Source: Cliona cf. orientalis
Lineage: Eukaryota > Porifera > Demospongiae > Clionaida > Clionaidae
Direction: 5' to 3'
Length of the DNA stretch: 64,000 nucleotides
Assembly: GCA_963930775.1 (NCBI GenBank)
Contig: OZ005690.1
Span: forward strand, 5,812,225 to 5,876,224
The notes under the pieces: model-generated
Database searches by the model: none
What the model was told of the DNA's origin: nothing
What the model saw: the letters and a program-made list of their open reading frames with translations, nothing else
In this document: positions 52,585 through 64,000 of the stretch, in pieces
Layout of the letters: every line of letters starts with the position of its first letter
Position numbering within the stretch: the stretch's first letter is position 1
Program-made: the position numbers and the translations under genes

Positions 52585-53045
52585 GGCCACACCAAATTGA
52601 TTACCTGTTTCTCGGACAGACCAGCCAGAAACAGTGACCCGGGTGGCGGAAATAAAAAAAATAATAATAAATGAATCTCATTAAAATTGTTTTAACCACA
52701 ACTATTTTAAGCTATTTGCACCTTCTCAACACTGACATCCGTCACATCCAACTTCTCCAAATGTATCTTCCCATAGGCATTTGACAACTGTTCGTGATTT
52801 ATTGATTTCTAGGCCACGCTTAACCAATATGCTTAGCCAGGCTGATAAGGTAGCCATACTTTATGCACCATCAGTTCAGTTCACCATGAGGAGAATACCA
52901 GGAATTCCAATTAACGCCCACGATACACATAGCGCATGCGCACCGCCCATAAATATGACCACACCCACAATTTATATTTTTTTGCTGAATTCTACAAAAA
53001 GGGACCCGCCGGATCCGAGAAACAGGTAATCAATTTGGTGTGGCC
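52585..53045. mobile_element. GGCC-type MITE 5 (PIF/Harbinger-like)
   Basis: Perfect inverted repeats of about 32 bases start GGCCACACCAAATTGATTAC, flanked by TTA (52582-52584, 53046-53048). The left arm of the surrounding foldback gives the empty site (CAGTAACTGGAGC complement), confirming insertion and a 3-bp target duplication. Confidence 0.93.
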
Positions 53046-53133
53046 TTACTGTTAGCCATCAGTATTATATGGCACGATTTTACACCACTTCAGCATCTGT
53101 GGTGGCAACTGGTGTAAAATCGTCCCTTATATA

Positions 53134-53789
53134 GCGTAATGTGCCAATTACCGACAGGTATCAACTATCGGAAATACGGGTATCGATTATCGACATAGGG
53201 CCCTAGTATAGGCAGTGGGCGTGGCGCGTTTAATAATAACTTCGCGCGGTCGATCGCGACTCGCTTCTGTGCTTCAGGCTGGACTTTTGAAGGTAGGTTT
53301 TGCTTCATTTGTGATAAGATGACCCTCACGGTGTCTTACTTTCTCAATACAGGGGCAAAGACGCGATGGTGCCGTTCCCGAGGCGCTTCTGCCAAGATTG
53401 AAAAAACGATAAAGATCGAACAAACTCACCTATGAACATGAAATTGTCTCAGTAGTTAGAGCTCATGATTATGCACCTGCTAGTATTTTTTATATAATTT
53501 TCTTACTCTTGGATTGCATGCACTGTGATGACAAAGCTCCAAGTGACGATAATTGATTATATTGAAAGTAGCTATACGGTGTGCCGATAATACGTACCGA
53601 CTGTTGATAACTGGCATTCGCAATTATAAGCTAAAATTGCCATTGCAGACGCGGCAGCCCCCTGAGACTTTAGGTACTTGTAGCCCTGGCGACCCCCTAC
53701 CTTTTGGTCCAAATTCGAAGTTCAGGCGATGTTCCTAAGCAACAGCACACGCGGGAGAAAACCGTATGTCGATAATTGGCACTTTACGC
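53134..53789. mobile_element. GCGTAATGTGCC MITE with TA target, copy 1
   Basis: Ends GCGTAATGTGCCAATTA and TAATTGGCACTTTACGC are inverted repeats, with TA on both sides (53132-53133, 53790-53791). The other foldback arm near 50015-50030 shows the empty site. A second copy in opposite orientation is at 55194-55854. The TA target suggests a Tc1/mariner-type mover. Confidence 0.92.
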
Positions 53790-54023
53790 TAATATAGCAG
53801 AGGTAAGTTATATGGGAGAATTTTACATGAGTAAGCCCCTTAATTTTGATGTGGTGTAAAATCCTCCCTTATAATATGCTTGGCATACAATAAATACTCA
53901 GGATTTTTCACTAATTTTGCTGGTGTAAAATCGTCCCATGAGTTACTCTAGGTTGTACTGGTGTAAAATCGTCCCATGAGTTACTCTAGGGATAAAACTC
54001 TATTTTACACTAACTTCTACAGG

Positions 54024-54185
<162 letters not shown>

Positions 54186-54382
54186 ATTGAAATAGTGTAC
54201 CTTTTACAGCAAACAAAAATATTATGAAGGCTATACTTTTATAGCTGGAATTGCACAATCATAGCAGGCAAAAATTAGAGTACAGATTGTTATTGAGTAA
54301 CTCAGTAGAGTAATAGAGTGCTTGTTAACTTACTGATCGTAGGAGAGGCATCCGTTTCTCTCTAAAATGTAGCCAGGCAGAG

Positions 54383-54471
54383 ACTAGACCTCAGCAGGAT
54401 ATTGAGGGCCCACTGCGGAATGTCGGCCCACCGCCGCGAGACTATCCCTCAATATCCTACTGAGGTCTAGT
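54383..54471. mobile_element. 89-bp mini-foldback
   Basis: 26-base arms starting ACTAGACCTCAGCAGGATAT are reverse complements with one mismatch, around a 37-base G/C-rich loop. No target duplication is evident. Confidence 0.7.
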
Positions 54472-55193
54472 GTTTACTCGAATATGCGCCTATGTGTAGC
54501 TGCCCTTGAAATCGTAGCTCAAATGGCCAGTTTATGATGACTGAACCTCGAATAATCTATGCAAATCGATAAATAACCTGCTAAACAGTCGTAATACTAA
54601 GTCTAGCCAGCTCTATGCCACGTTTCAGCACAAATGAACGATTGTGCACGGCTAGCGATCGTGGCCACGCCCACTGAATACGGCTGCACTCAACGACACG
54701 CGGTGAAGTATCGCGGCCGCCCTTGCTCTGGACTGGCAACCGTGCTTGAATAAGGCTGAAATCAATAGTAGCCGCTGCTACTATTCAAATAATGAAGGTA
54801 GCTTGGGTACCTTACCTGGGCGCTCTTTCGAGCATATAAACGCGATAGTGATACCTCGAATATCGGCCCATCCCCCAATCTTGGCCCAATGTAAGGTGCA
54901 CCGCCCATGGGCCCTCTTTCGCGAGGGTACGATACTATAATTATGTGCATACAATAATAATATGTGCATGCTAGGATTGGGCAAAAGTGGGGAGGGGGCT
55001 TATACGCGGGATCCTAACATTTCTGTGTGACGACCATTACCGACCACCGAATGCCACGTGGGCGCGCGATCTCTGTACTTTCTCTGGCTGTTTGGTGGGC
55101 AAAACTCGAGAAAAACGACAAAGTAAGGCATATTATGACACAATTACCTAGTTTGCTAGCTGTAATTACTGTTTTTATTGACTTATGTAGCTA
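54472..55193. other. no gene seen; dispersed repeat sequence
   Basis: The GGGGGCTTATACGCGGGATCC block near 55000 recurs in altered form near 55885-55985, so at least part of this stretch is repeat-derived. No coding support. Confidence 0.45.
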
Positions 55194-55854
55194 GCGTAAA
55201 GTGCCAATTATCAACATACGGTTTTCTCCCGCGTGTGCTGTTGCTTAGGAACATCGCCTGAACTTCGAACTTGGACCAAAAGGTAGGGCGTCGCCAGGGC
55301 TACAAGTACCTAAAGTGTCATGGGGCTGCCAATAAAAATACGTCTGCAATGGCAATTTTAGCTTATAATTGCGAATGCCAGTTATCAACAGTGGGTACGT
55401 ATTATCGACACACCGTATACTTTCAATACAATCGATTATCGTCACTTGGAGCTTTATCATCACAGTGCATGCAATCCAAGAGTAAGAAAATTATATAAAA
55501 AATACTAGCAGGTGCATAATCATGAGCTCTAACTACTGAGGCAACTTCATGTTCATAGGTGAGCTTGTTCGATCTTTGTCGTTTTTTCAAACTTGGCAGA
55601 AGCGCCTCGGGAACGGCACCATCGCGTCTTTGCCCCTGTATTGAGAAAGTAAGACACAGTGAGGGTCATCTTATCACAAATGGAGCAAAACTTACCTTCA
55701 AAAGTCCAGCCTGAAGCAGAGAAGCGAGTCGCGATCGGCCACGCGAAATTATTATTAAACGCGTCACGCCCACTGCCTATACTAAGGCCCTATGTCGATA
55801 ATCGATACGCGTATTTCCGATAGTTGGTACCTGTCGGTAATTGGCACATTACGC
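55194..55854. mobile_element. GCGTAAAGTGCC MITE with TA target, copy 2
   Basis: An inverted copy of 53134-53789, bounded by TA (55192-55193, 55855-55856). The two copies match along their length with few changes (for example CGATTATC / AATCGATTATCG segments and the CGCCTGAACTTCGAA stretch). It is preceded by GTAGC, so the left flank reads GTAGCTAGCGTAAA. Confidence 0.92.
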
Positions 55855-55872
55855 TACTCCATTTTGCATTCG

Positions 55873-55980
55873 GGGGGGGGGGGGGGGGGCTTATACACAA
55901 GACAAAACTACCTCAGATGCAAGTACTTGAGCTAAAAATGCAGGGGGGCTTATGCGCGAGGGGGGGGGCGTAATCGCGGG
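55873..55980. repeat. G-run repeat block
   Basis: Two long G runs with GGCTTAT.C.C sequence, related to the block near 55000. Confidence 0.6.
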
Positions 55981-55989
55981 ATTCTACGG

Positions 55990-56314
55990 TAAATAAATTA
56001 TTCATGCACATGTGATGGTGGTTTGACTATAAGTGGATCTTTAATATAATAGTGATCACAAGATCAAGGTGTTTAGCAGTCTAACATAATGTACACTCCA
56101 TAAACTGCTGATGAATGTAATCGCATCTAAGTCAAGAGAAAGCATAAAAACACAACCCTTGCTGAGTCAATCTCAAATTACGGTTCGAGTTGTAGCAACC
56201 ACTCAGATAAAATAAAATGGAAGTGCTATTAGCTAATAATATATCTTTATTACAGTTTACATGATCGAGCTATTTCAGAATAAAATTCAAATTCGCATTA
56301 GACTTTAGATGTTA
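55990..56314. repeat. diverged duplicate of the 56900-57110 flank
   Basis: Shared landmarks with 56885-57115: TTCATGCACATGTGATG, GATCACAAGATC, CATAAACTGCTGATG, AAGTCAAGAGA and TCTCAAATTAC. It appears to be a duplicated 5' flank of the gene at 57.3 kb, as seen for receptor copy C. Confidence 0.7.
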
Positions 56315-56603
56315 GGCCAGACCAATTTAATTTGTTGTTGCTCGGATCATGATTATGAGGTAAAAATTGGACCGAGCGATCGAAAAAAAAAGAAAAAAAA
56401 GCAATTAATTGGGGTGTGGTTATAGACCACAATCTAATTAAGACAGACTAATGTGAGTATCTAGGACCAAGGAATCAAGATAGAATACAAAAACCACTCT
56501 ACTGTACATAAGCTCCACCCAACTTAATTAAATTTTTTTTTTCTGTTTGCCCAAAAATTGGAGCGAGCGAATCCATGCAACAACTTATTTAATTGGTCTG
56601 GCC
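56315..56603. mobile_element. GGCC-type MITE 6 (PIF/Harbinger-like)
   Basis: Inverted repeats start GGCCAGACCAATTTAATTTG on the left and GGCCAGACCAATTAAATAAG on the right (complement), about 33 bases with four differences. TTA flanks both sides (56312-56314, 56604-56606). It is non-coding. Confidence 0.88.
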
Positions 56604-57308
56604 TTATAAACGTTTGCATGAAGGAATTCAATTTTGCAATTGGCTACGCACTTTCTAAGGTCAATGATACTCTATATAATATAACTGTTGCCATGGGTGT
56701 GTCCACAGTATGCAGTATAATACACACAGAGAAAGATTTCACTAACATACAGGTTTTGTTTTTGACCATTGGTAGACTCTATATGAACTAGTAGTGTTAT
56801 AGCCAATCTGACCTATCTCTATGAATACAATAATATCATTATTATGGTAGAGTGTTTGTTCTCACAGTTCATGGTTATGACAATGGAATCATAATATTCA
56901 TGCACATGTGATGCTGGCATGACCATAAGTGGAGCTTTGAACGTATTCACAGTTAGCATGAATGATCACAAGATCGAGATGTTTACCAATCTAACACAAT
57001 TTCCACCCCATAAACTGCTGATGCATGTGATCACACTTCATAAGTCAAGAGAGAATGTAAAAACTCAACCCTCTATCTCAAATTACAGTTTGAGTTGTAG
57101 CAATTAGTTATTGGTGTTTTAGCCTTATTCATGTGTTTAAGCAGTCAATTATTCAGCTATAATTGTAATAATTAGTTATGGCAGCTCTTTTTCATTACAT
57201 GCACTATCAACACATTATTTCTCAGCATCATTCTTGCCATCATGGTCTTAAATTGTCTGATCCAGGTAAGGAATTGAGAAGAGGGGCTGGAATTATTGAC
57301 GATCCTAA

Positions 57309-60119
57309 GTGGAAGTTCAGGCTGTCTTTAACCGGCACTATTCTCACATCGATATTCATATTCAAATTGCAATGTTGAGATATACAAGTTCCCCAAGTTG
57401 CACAAATGTCTACTTCTCTCCTCACACTTCTATTGCTCTTAATGTGTCCGGTTTGTTCTGTGACCAGCTCACCATCAAGAAATACCATGACAACTCTCCT
57501 GCATCACAGTGGAACACTTCTCTCTACTTGTTGTATCAAATGCCCAACCTATCAACAGCATATGAATTCGAGATATCAGAAAACATCATCTTGTCTGCAA
57601 ATGGATTCTACAAGTGGTCCTTTTACTTGCATAAAGGATCGTCATACACAATAAAGGCTTGTAAACAGAATGGTACGGAATTAAGTAATGATACGGAGGT
57701 GTGTATTATTGGAGGAGACCAAAGTTTAAGTAAGTGGATCAGGACCCGTTCTTGTGAACATTCCCATTGGTCTATCAGGATGTGTAATAGTGCAAGGTCA
57801 GTAAATACCTTTTCCGATGTTGTGAAAGAGACAAATTTCTACTATTTCGTTTATAGCACTCACACTCAGAATTATGAAAGCATAGTCAGTTTACAAGTGG
57901 ACATGGCATTTATAACTCTCGAGTATTCACTTGAGGAAAGCAACATTTATAGTAACTGCACGATAGATAACTTTATGCTTGATGGACATCAATCATGTAC
58001 CATTGATATTCCATCAGATTTTGTAGGAGCTGCAGCTTTGGCCACCTCAGGTCCTGACTATACTGATCAGCCAGAAGTATGGAAAGACACATTGCCAGTC
58101 AGCTGGGAGTGTAATCCTGCATTTGATTCCTTTGAAATTCATCTATTCTTACCTTCAGTTGTCCCTATAGTCTTATTCATCTCCTTCGTCCTTTCATCAC
58201 TGTGCATAGCAAAGTACTGTCACAACAATAATAATACAATGATATGGCCAAAAAGGATATGGTTGGTTACTATTATGGTGAGTGTAATAGTTATGATACC
58301 AATCTGTCTTGCAGTTTCCATCTTGTGGGGTCAAAGAGTAGCCACTCATTTTAGTTGGTCTTGCAATTCACTAGCCGCTAAAACGCCACTCTATTTTAGC
58401 GTTCCATTGCAAGCTTTCATGAATCTCATCATATTGTATACACTCTTATGTTTTCTTCTAAAAAATATTTGCAGTAAGGATTCAAAAGACAATAAACATC
58501 GTAACAATAAAAAGAAGCTCAATAAAAAGCAAATGGCCATAATTATAATACTTGGTATGTTCCCGGTGGTTCTATGTGCAGCTGCTTTTACCACAGCGGA
58601 AGCAATAGCACCAATTCTCGGTAGTTATCAACAGCAAGTAAATGTATTCACACCAGGAGATTCGCAAATAATAACTACTGTCAAGAATTATTTTCTATCA
58701 AACATGTTCATGAAATATGTTGGAAGCCCACATTTGTCAGCTACCCTTTATATTTGTAACGCCACGCTCAGTCCCGATCCCCAAGTCACACTGGTTGGCA
58801 GACTCACTCGCGTCCGCGAGTGGTCGCAGGACCCCGGACGGGCCCCCACCTGTAACGATTGCTCCCTGCCTGCGCTCTCTTACAGTAGTTGTAGGTATTA
58901 AACAAGGGGAAATACTAGGGAGAACTGAACAATACACACATGCACACTATTTATATAGTCCATGACGTAATACAGGAAGTAATCAGTTACATAATGTTTC
59001 CTGTTCGTTACATATTAGTGATGAACCACCACAACTCAGTAAGACCACTGTATACGGCACATCTGAAACAGTCACATGTAATAAAGATATATGTGAACAC
59101 ATATGGCAATCATATTTGAATCAGCATTCATCAGTGAATATATCTGTTTGTCTCAACGAATCAAATGGTGCTAATGCCACTTTCTGCGTTAACAAGGGTA
59201 TGGACTTCAACACTGATAGATACTATGACGATAGGTGTATGTATCACCTGGAAGTTATTCAATAAAGAGCTCAGTATTGAATGAAACAAACAAGTGCTTT
59301 AAATGGACGCTTTTTATAGATGCACACAACCACAAGGTTGATCGTTATTTTTTTATTCTGACAGCATACAATCAGTCAAGTATCAATGTTGATTTAGAGT
59401 TCAATCGCACAGACTTTTCTCCAAATGCATCAAAAGTTACGAGTTGTACAATAAACTCATATTCCAGTGAATCATGTACTTCTTCGTTGCAGAAAAAAAT
59501 AATCGGTTCTACTACAGCCCTTGTAGTGGTAACATCTGATTTAGATAAGCCCCTCTTTGAGTGGCAGGAAACTATTTGCATAACAACGAGTTATAACTTC
59601 CGTGCTGATACTTGGACAAGCCTATGGTTGCCAGTTTTTTTATTTAACATCATTGTATTCACTACTTTCTTTTTATTATTCGTACTATTAGTTTATAAAC
59701 AAGCAGCAGCTGCTAAATCTAAAATTAATTCGTTGACTATCGCAGTAAATGAAGAAAATACTGATCAAGAACCAAGTGAAGAGACACCATTACTCCAGAG
59801 TAATTTTTTGTCCCAAACAAGAGATGATGATTCTAGGGAATACAAGGACGATAATTCTCCTGCAGTACCTGCAAATGACCAGTCGCTAGTGGTGCCAGTG
59901 GATATTCATCCACAATCCACCTCTGACACAGATGATGAAAGAAACAATGATAGCGAAAGTGACGATCATAGCAGTACCATTCCAGTTGAAGCTCCACACA
60001 GCACAGCCATGGATTCAGAAGTTAACAAGTATGTTGATGCTGAACAAAGAGATGCCAATGAAAATGTTGTTCTGATAGTCACTGTAGAGACAGATGAATC
60101 ACAGGAGACTATATTATAA
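57309..60119 (+). pseudogene. membrane protein with duplicated ectodomain-TM module, split by solo LTR
   Basis: The first frame (57309-58754; true start unclear) has an ectodomain (FYKWSFYLHKG, SCTIDIPS, ALATSGPDYTDQPEVW), then membrane segments (VVPIVLFISFVLSSLCIA, WLVTIMVSVIVMIPICLAV, FMNLIILYTLLCFLL, MAIIIILGMFPVVLCAAAF). A 258-bp LTR follows. After it the frame resumes with a second, similar ectodomain (CFKWTLFIDA, SCTSSLQ, ALVVVTSDLDKPLFEW), one membrane segment (LFNIIVFTTFFLLFVLLVY) and an acidic Ser/Asp-rich tail to the stop at 60119. A one-base frame change lies near 59235. A hydrophobic possible signal exon (57178-57267, ending CAG|GTAAGG) precedes it but lacks an ATG in that frame. 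Family unknown; a fragment is at 9130-9690. Confidence 0.8.
58755..59012. mobile_element. solo LTR (TGTAACG...CGTTACA)
   Basis: 258 bases beginning TGTAACGCC and ending CGTTACA, with TATT on each side (58751-58754, 59013-59016). The host frame is continuous across it when it and one TATT are removed. A TATTTATATAG word could be the LTR promoter. It has TG...CA ends and no internal genes, so it is best read as a solo LTR of a Gypsy-like element; superfamily not proven. Confidence 0.8.
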
Positions 60120-60909
60120 GACACGTAATAAAATTTCTTATAAATTTCAAATTCCATTATTTTTGTTAGCTAATTTAAATTTGGTTGTTTGATTATGCTC
60201 GTTTTTACCGCTGATCACCGTTAAATTTATTATAATTTGCATCATACAATAGACATAATACGAAGCTTAAGATTCAATGTTAGTCACAAGAAACAGTCCT
60301 GATCACAACTTTAAAGGGGGCAAAGTAATCCCAAATTCACACCTATACTGCCATATCATTATGACATAGTAGCACAAACATGATCCTCTAAAATATTTCT
60401 TGATGTATTGAGTGCCGTGCATGCAATTTAGAGGGAAGAAGAATCAAGAAAAACCGAGTGGACAACAGATGATAGTGGAAGCTGATAACACCATGTAGCA
60501 GCTAAGAAGAACATTATTAGCAACGCTCATCAGCCCGGCAGTACACTGTGGAATGATCCCAGTGTGGGATTTGGCGGGCAGCCTCAAGATCTTCCATAAA
60601 CAGTTATTAAGCATTGATTCTACGCTTTAAACCCCCTATATGAAAGATTCCAGGTAACCGACCCATACAATGGCAAGCAGAATGTCTGATTTACATAACT
60701 ATAGTTTAGTTTTCACAACAGCAAGGTTGCCAGCATGCAGTTAACTTTTCTGGCTACGTCTCTCGCCACCCTGAGTATCTTCTGGGACATGGAGCACATT
60801 GGTGTGAAGTCTCTTGCCATGCACTGGTAGAATAACACACTCTTACATGCACACAAGTACAAAATACAATTTTATTTCACTTTCTGGAAGAATTTTGAGT
60901 TGTGCATTA

Positions 60910-60946
<37 letters not shown>

Positions 60947-62059
60947 AATGAAGATTAATGGCAATTGCGGTAAGTTTGTTGTGATTCTAAGGCCATTAGC
61001 TGGTAAAATAATATTATTGATAGCTAGCTAGAATAACACACACAGCTGCATGCTGAATAGCATGATCACTAAACACAATAATCAACATTTTCCAAAAATT
61101 CAGTCACATGAATGCTGAATATGTTTTCACCTGGTTTCATGGTATCTAGCTAGATTGGCTTTCACACACTCTAGTCTCCAACTGTTCCGCGTTCAGAGTG
61201 ACAGTCCTAACTTTAGGTTCAAAAGCAGCTACTTTCATTCAGCTTTTCCTTTGCTTTGGCCTATTATCTTCACAATAATTTCTACATTATTTTGTGTCCT
61301 AATTTTCTTAATGTCCCAATTTTGAACCCTCTTTTCAAACACTTTGTTCTGCTTTTGGTTTTAAACAGGTTGGTTGCTATCACTACAAGAATTAACAGTC
61401 ATATAATAATATTATAGAAACTGAAATAAACTGAAAGAGGTGAAGCCAAACTGATAGTGTGACAAAAGCAAAACCATCATCTCATGTGATCGGGTGTTAC
61501 CATTAAATTTTGGGAATGGGCCTTAAATCCACTGATTTGATTGATAAATTAAATAATGAGGACAGAATTAAGCATACAGTTTGGGAAAACGTGTGTGCTT
61601 CATACAATCTTGTTCAATTTTATAGCTTTGGCAATTATCTATTACTCATTCCATTACATGTAAGCCTATTTTGTTAGTATCATAATAGGCACAGGATCAT
61701 CACTTAAACAAGTTTTGTTCCTAAAGACAAAGGCCTTAAGATGAATGGTTCATAATATCACTGACAGTGGAAGAGAGGGGGAATAGCTAATAAATGCATT
61801 GCCATAATAACACTTACATCGTCATGATCCTGACTCCGGGTCCCTTGAATTGGTTTTCAATTTTGCTGTAGCTAGATCTTCAAGTCTATATACTGCATGC
61901 ATCAGAGCAAAGGCTGTGACTGGGCAGTAGCTAGCTAGCAATTTTGTCCGTGATGTGGGAATTGGGAGACTGAAAAGGGTTTGATGTGGCCACTGGCTCC
62001 ACCCAAACAGTACCCTCCATCACAGCTTGAAGGGCTGGACTGGTTATTCACACTACCAG
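60120..62059. other. large non-coding stretch
   Basis: A/T-rich, with a (GT)n run at about 60913-60943 that is followed by a CAG and a short GT-bounded piece, which could be chance. No frame long enough or similar enough to call. TAGCTAGCTA words recur (61022, 61147, 61926). Confidence 0.5.
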
Positions 62060-62225
62060 CACTATTTCCATCATTTGTGTATAATAATAGCTAGCTATTG
62101 ATGAAGCCCACCCCCTGTTTGAGCCTAATTTTGTGTAAGATATGGCCGTTTTGCACGAGGGTATGGTACGTTGTAAGCTTCATTTCTGTTAGAGTAGTAA
62201 TCACAATGACAAAGCTGAAGGTCAT
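62060..62225. repeat. second copy of the 30550-30720 dispersed repeat
   Basis: Same landmarks in the same order as at 30550 (CACTATTTCCA, AATAGCTAGCTATTGATGAA, AAGCTGAAGG). Confidence 0.6.
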
Positions 62226-62301
62226 CCTATCACACTTAGCAACCGCTGCAATGTAATAGTAAGATGAAGCCATAGCAGTTTAAGGAAACAGCAATCACTG
62301 C

Positions 62302-63016
62302 ATGCAGCTAGCTAAGATGCTTGAATCTGAATTCACAAGATTAGCACACGCATACGTGCAGTTATTAACGAGAAGATCAAGTATTACAAAAGAGAAAACA
62401 AGGACAGACTCCAAAAAAAAGATGACTGAATCAAACAGTGGAGTTGACGTGAAGAACCTCCACGACTACCTAGGAAGAGGTGTGGATGGCAGAACACCAC
62501 CTGAAACATGGCTGAGTGCACTGGATGCATACAGCCATGAAAAAATTTGAAATGTAGCTACATCCAAAAGAAGAAAACATCTCTGTGAAGCCAGTTTCAC
62601 GGCATAAATCTGAATCCAGCTGCCACATGAAGAAGAGTACAACAAATGCAGAGGGAAACTTCAATGTTAAACCACACCCAGTCATGCACCTGGGAGGAAA
62701 ATTGACAGCTAAACACGACACCAGCAAAATGTGGATGAGCCATAAAATTCACCACATAACGAAAAGGGTAGTAATGTATGACGACACAAGCAAAGATCCA
62801 GGTACAATCATGAGGAACAATACCCACTATACCAAGTATGAATGTGAACTAAGCCAGTTCATTTTGGATCATATCGATGAATTGCAGAGAGAAGCAAAGA
62901 ACGAATCTGCTGCAGATGAAGAGATGAACCTGGGGAAAGAGATAGCAGATCTTGAGGGAGAGGATGCTGTAGCTAAGCTTGAGGTTTATCTGGGCAGGTG
63001 GGCATACCCAATCTAG
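62302..63016 (+). CDS. possible small hypothetical gene, in two frames
   Basis: The frame 62302-62550 (KMLESEFTRLAHAYVQLLTR ... DVKNLHDYLGRGVDG) and the frame 62585-63016 (HITKRVVMYDDTSKDPGTI ... ELSQFILDHIDELQREAKNE) have coding-like composition, with charged helical segments and few low-complexity runs. They are in different frames 35 bases apart, so an intron, an indel or two genes could explain them. No family is recognised. The DIRS fragment to the right is on the other strand. Confidence 0.35.
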
Positions 63017-63138
63017 CTTTTTAATTGGTCGCTTTTAGATCCTTTTATGTGGACTTCCATCCCCTCCTGATGAATTGTAATGTCCTTTCTCAGGAGGTGC
63101 ATTTCCTGAGGTAATGAGTGAAACTGGGGGAAGTGTAG

Positions 63139-63960
63139 CTACTCGTTTGCGTGTAAGAAATTGTGGAAGGCAAGTATGAAGGCTGCCCAGAAAAGTGTTT
63201 TGTCAAGGGGAGCAAGTGATTGTGCTGCGAGACAGCTCACTTTTGATGACATGTAATAGCTAGTTGGAGAATGATTACGTTTGTTGTCACCATTATGATG
63301 TCTAATGGCCGTGCACATGGCAGTGGAGCAGGGGTGATTCTTTAATGGGATCTGCCACATGGTTGTCGATGTGGAAGAGATGTACTCCTGCAAGATACAT
63401 CTTAATAGTGGCATTGATAATACACTGAGCAGCTGAGTTCTGTGCAGAATTAAGTAGTGGAGTGTGAGCTAGTTCTGACACAGAGAGTGGTTCTATGGCA
63501 TACTTCTGACGAAAGGTGAGATAGACAGTTAGACTTGTTTGATATGTGCGTCTGGTTGAGACAGCAATACCAAGTGCTTTGAGCTCTGTCAGCTGCTTGG
63601 TTAGTGGAATATCAGACTGATAGGGGTGGGTATTGGGTGGGCATTGGCACTGGGAGCCAGAGAACAAAATCTTGTATGTGAACTACATTCGGGAAAGAGC
63701 ATCTGCTATTGAATTTTCAATAGCTACTGGGTGTATGGCAAATTTGAAGATGAAAATTATAAGGAAGAAGAGAGCACATTCCTGTTGGAGGGCAGAGAGC
63801 TTGACATCAGGTAGGCTAGCTTCATCTGGAATAGTGTCAAGCAGAATGCCCAGTATTGGGATGATGGTAGAAGGGCCTAGGACTTTGTCTGGTTTGAACT
63901 GCTTGGTAGAGTAGGAGCATGTATGACAAAACTTGAAGACAGGTGTCAGAGAGAGGAGGG
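63139..63960 (-). pseudogene. DIRS-type retroelement fragment: RNase H end and tyrosine recombinase
   Basis: On the minus strand from about 63960: LGILLDTIPDEASLPDVKLS and AIENSIADALSR are the end of RT and of RNase H. They are followed by the recombinase N-terminal domain (STRRTYQTSLTVYLTFRQKY, MYLAGVHLFHIDNHVADP) and then, in another frame, RHHNGDNKRNHS and PLDKTLFWAAFILAFHNFLHANE, the start of the recombinase catalytic core. The copy is interrupted by a stop near 63302 and its 3' end is lost at about 63139. It shares 63163-63345 with the fragment at 22258. Confidence 0.78.
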
Positions 63961-64000
63961 CCAGCTATATAGGTCCCAAGTTCATCAATACCAAATACTG

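Larger units (their letters stand above)
49762..54012. mobile_element. foldback composite with TTTTACACCA arms
   Basis: The left arm 49762-50163 and the right arm (52530-52584, 53049-53133, 53790-54012) are reverse complements once two inserted MITEs are removed from the right arm. The arms are built from repeats of GGGACGATTTTACACCA and ACTCATGGGACGATTTTA; the left arm has three tandem units and the right has two. The loop (50164-52529) contains unrelated DNA including another inverted-repeat element. A/T-rich flanks and adjoining GA runs hide the outer ends. No transposase is seen. Confidence 0.75.

Noticed and set aside
60900-60965. Small exon after the GT run (CAG ... GTAAG)
   Set aside because: The acceptor-like CAG is simply the edge of a microsatellite and no partner exon is visible.

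Overview
This window looks like nuclear DNA of a marine invertebrate, most likely a demosponge. The reasons are: A/T-rich intergenic DNA; metazoan transposon classes (BEL/Pao, DIRS, Helitron/Helentron, pogo, many MITEs); spliceosomal introns; and a tandemly dispersed family of large membrane proteins with a beta-helix ectodomain (GGAIY-type repeats) and about eight membrane segments, a protein type I associate with sponge genomes. The species cannot be named from the sequence alone.

Layout. 1-2.7 kb: end of a TTAA-flanked MITE and a broken pogo-type transposase with a C-terminal PHD-like finger. 2.7-9.7 kb: decayed receptor copies A and B, with B fused to a fragment of a second membrane-protein family. 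9.7-11.8 kb: dispersed repeats, a 57-bp perfect palindrome and a 321-bp tandem repeat. 12.1-18.5 kb: a minus-strand Helentron (OTU, Rep, helicase, endonuclease) with two recognisable introns and at least four frame breaks. 18.6-22.9 kb: nested MITEs and a DIRS fragment. 24.4-27.8 kb: receptor copy C, the only intact one (1157 codons). 28-31.7 kb: nested MITEs and a retroelement 3' end. 31.9-40.9 kb: a small host TPR gene whose first exon is split by a very young BEL/Pao element. 41.3-48.4 kb: receptor copies D (minus) and E (plus), both broken; 43.67-48.4 kb is a segmental duplicate of 4.1-9.1 kb. 48.4-56.6 kb: gene-poor foldback and MITE territory. 57.2-60.1 kb: a second membrane-protein gene with an internal duplication, split by a solo LTR. 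60-64 kb: sparse DNA, a possible small gene and a DIRS fragment.

How it fits together. The unit of evolution here is the receptor-like gene. It duplicates locally with its promoter, and the copies are then hit by MITEs and small insertions. Pairwise comparison of copies exposes transposon empty sites and a recurring 4-bp TA to TAGCTA insertion that resembles an excision scar. One intact receptor gene (C) and one interrupted TPR gene are the clearest host genes. Almost everything else is mobile DNA or pseudogene. Several frame breaks lie in homopolymers, so some 'pseudogenes' could be base-calling errors. I saw no convincing functional tRNA, rRNA or CRISPR array.
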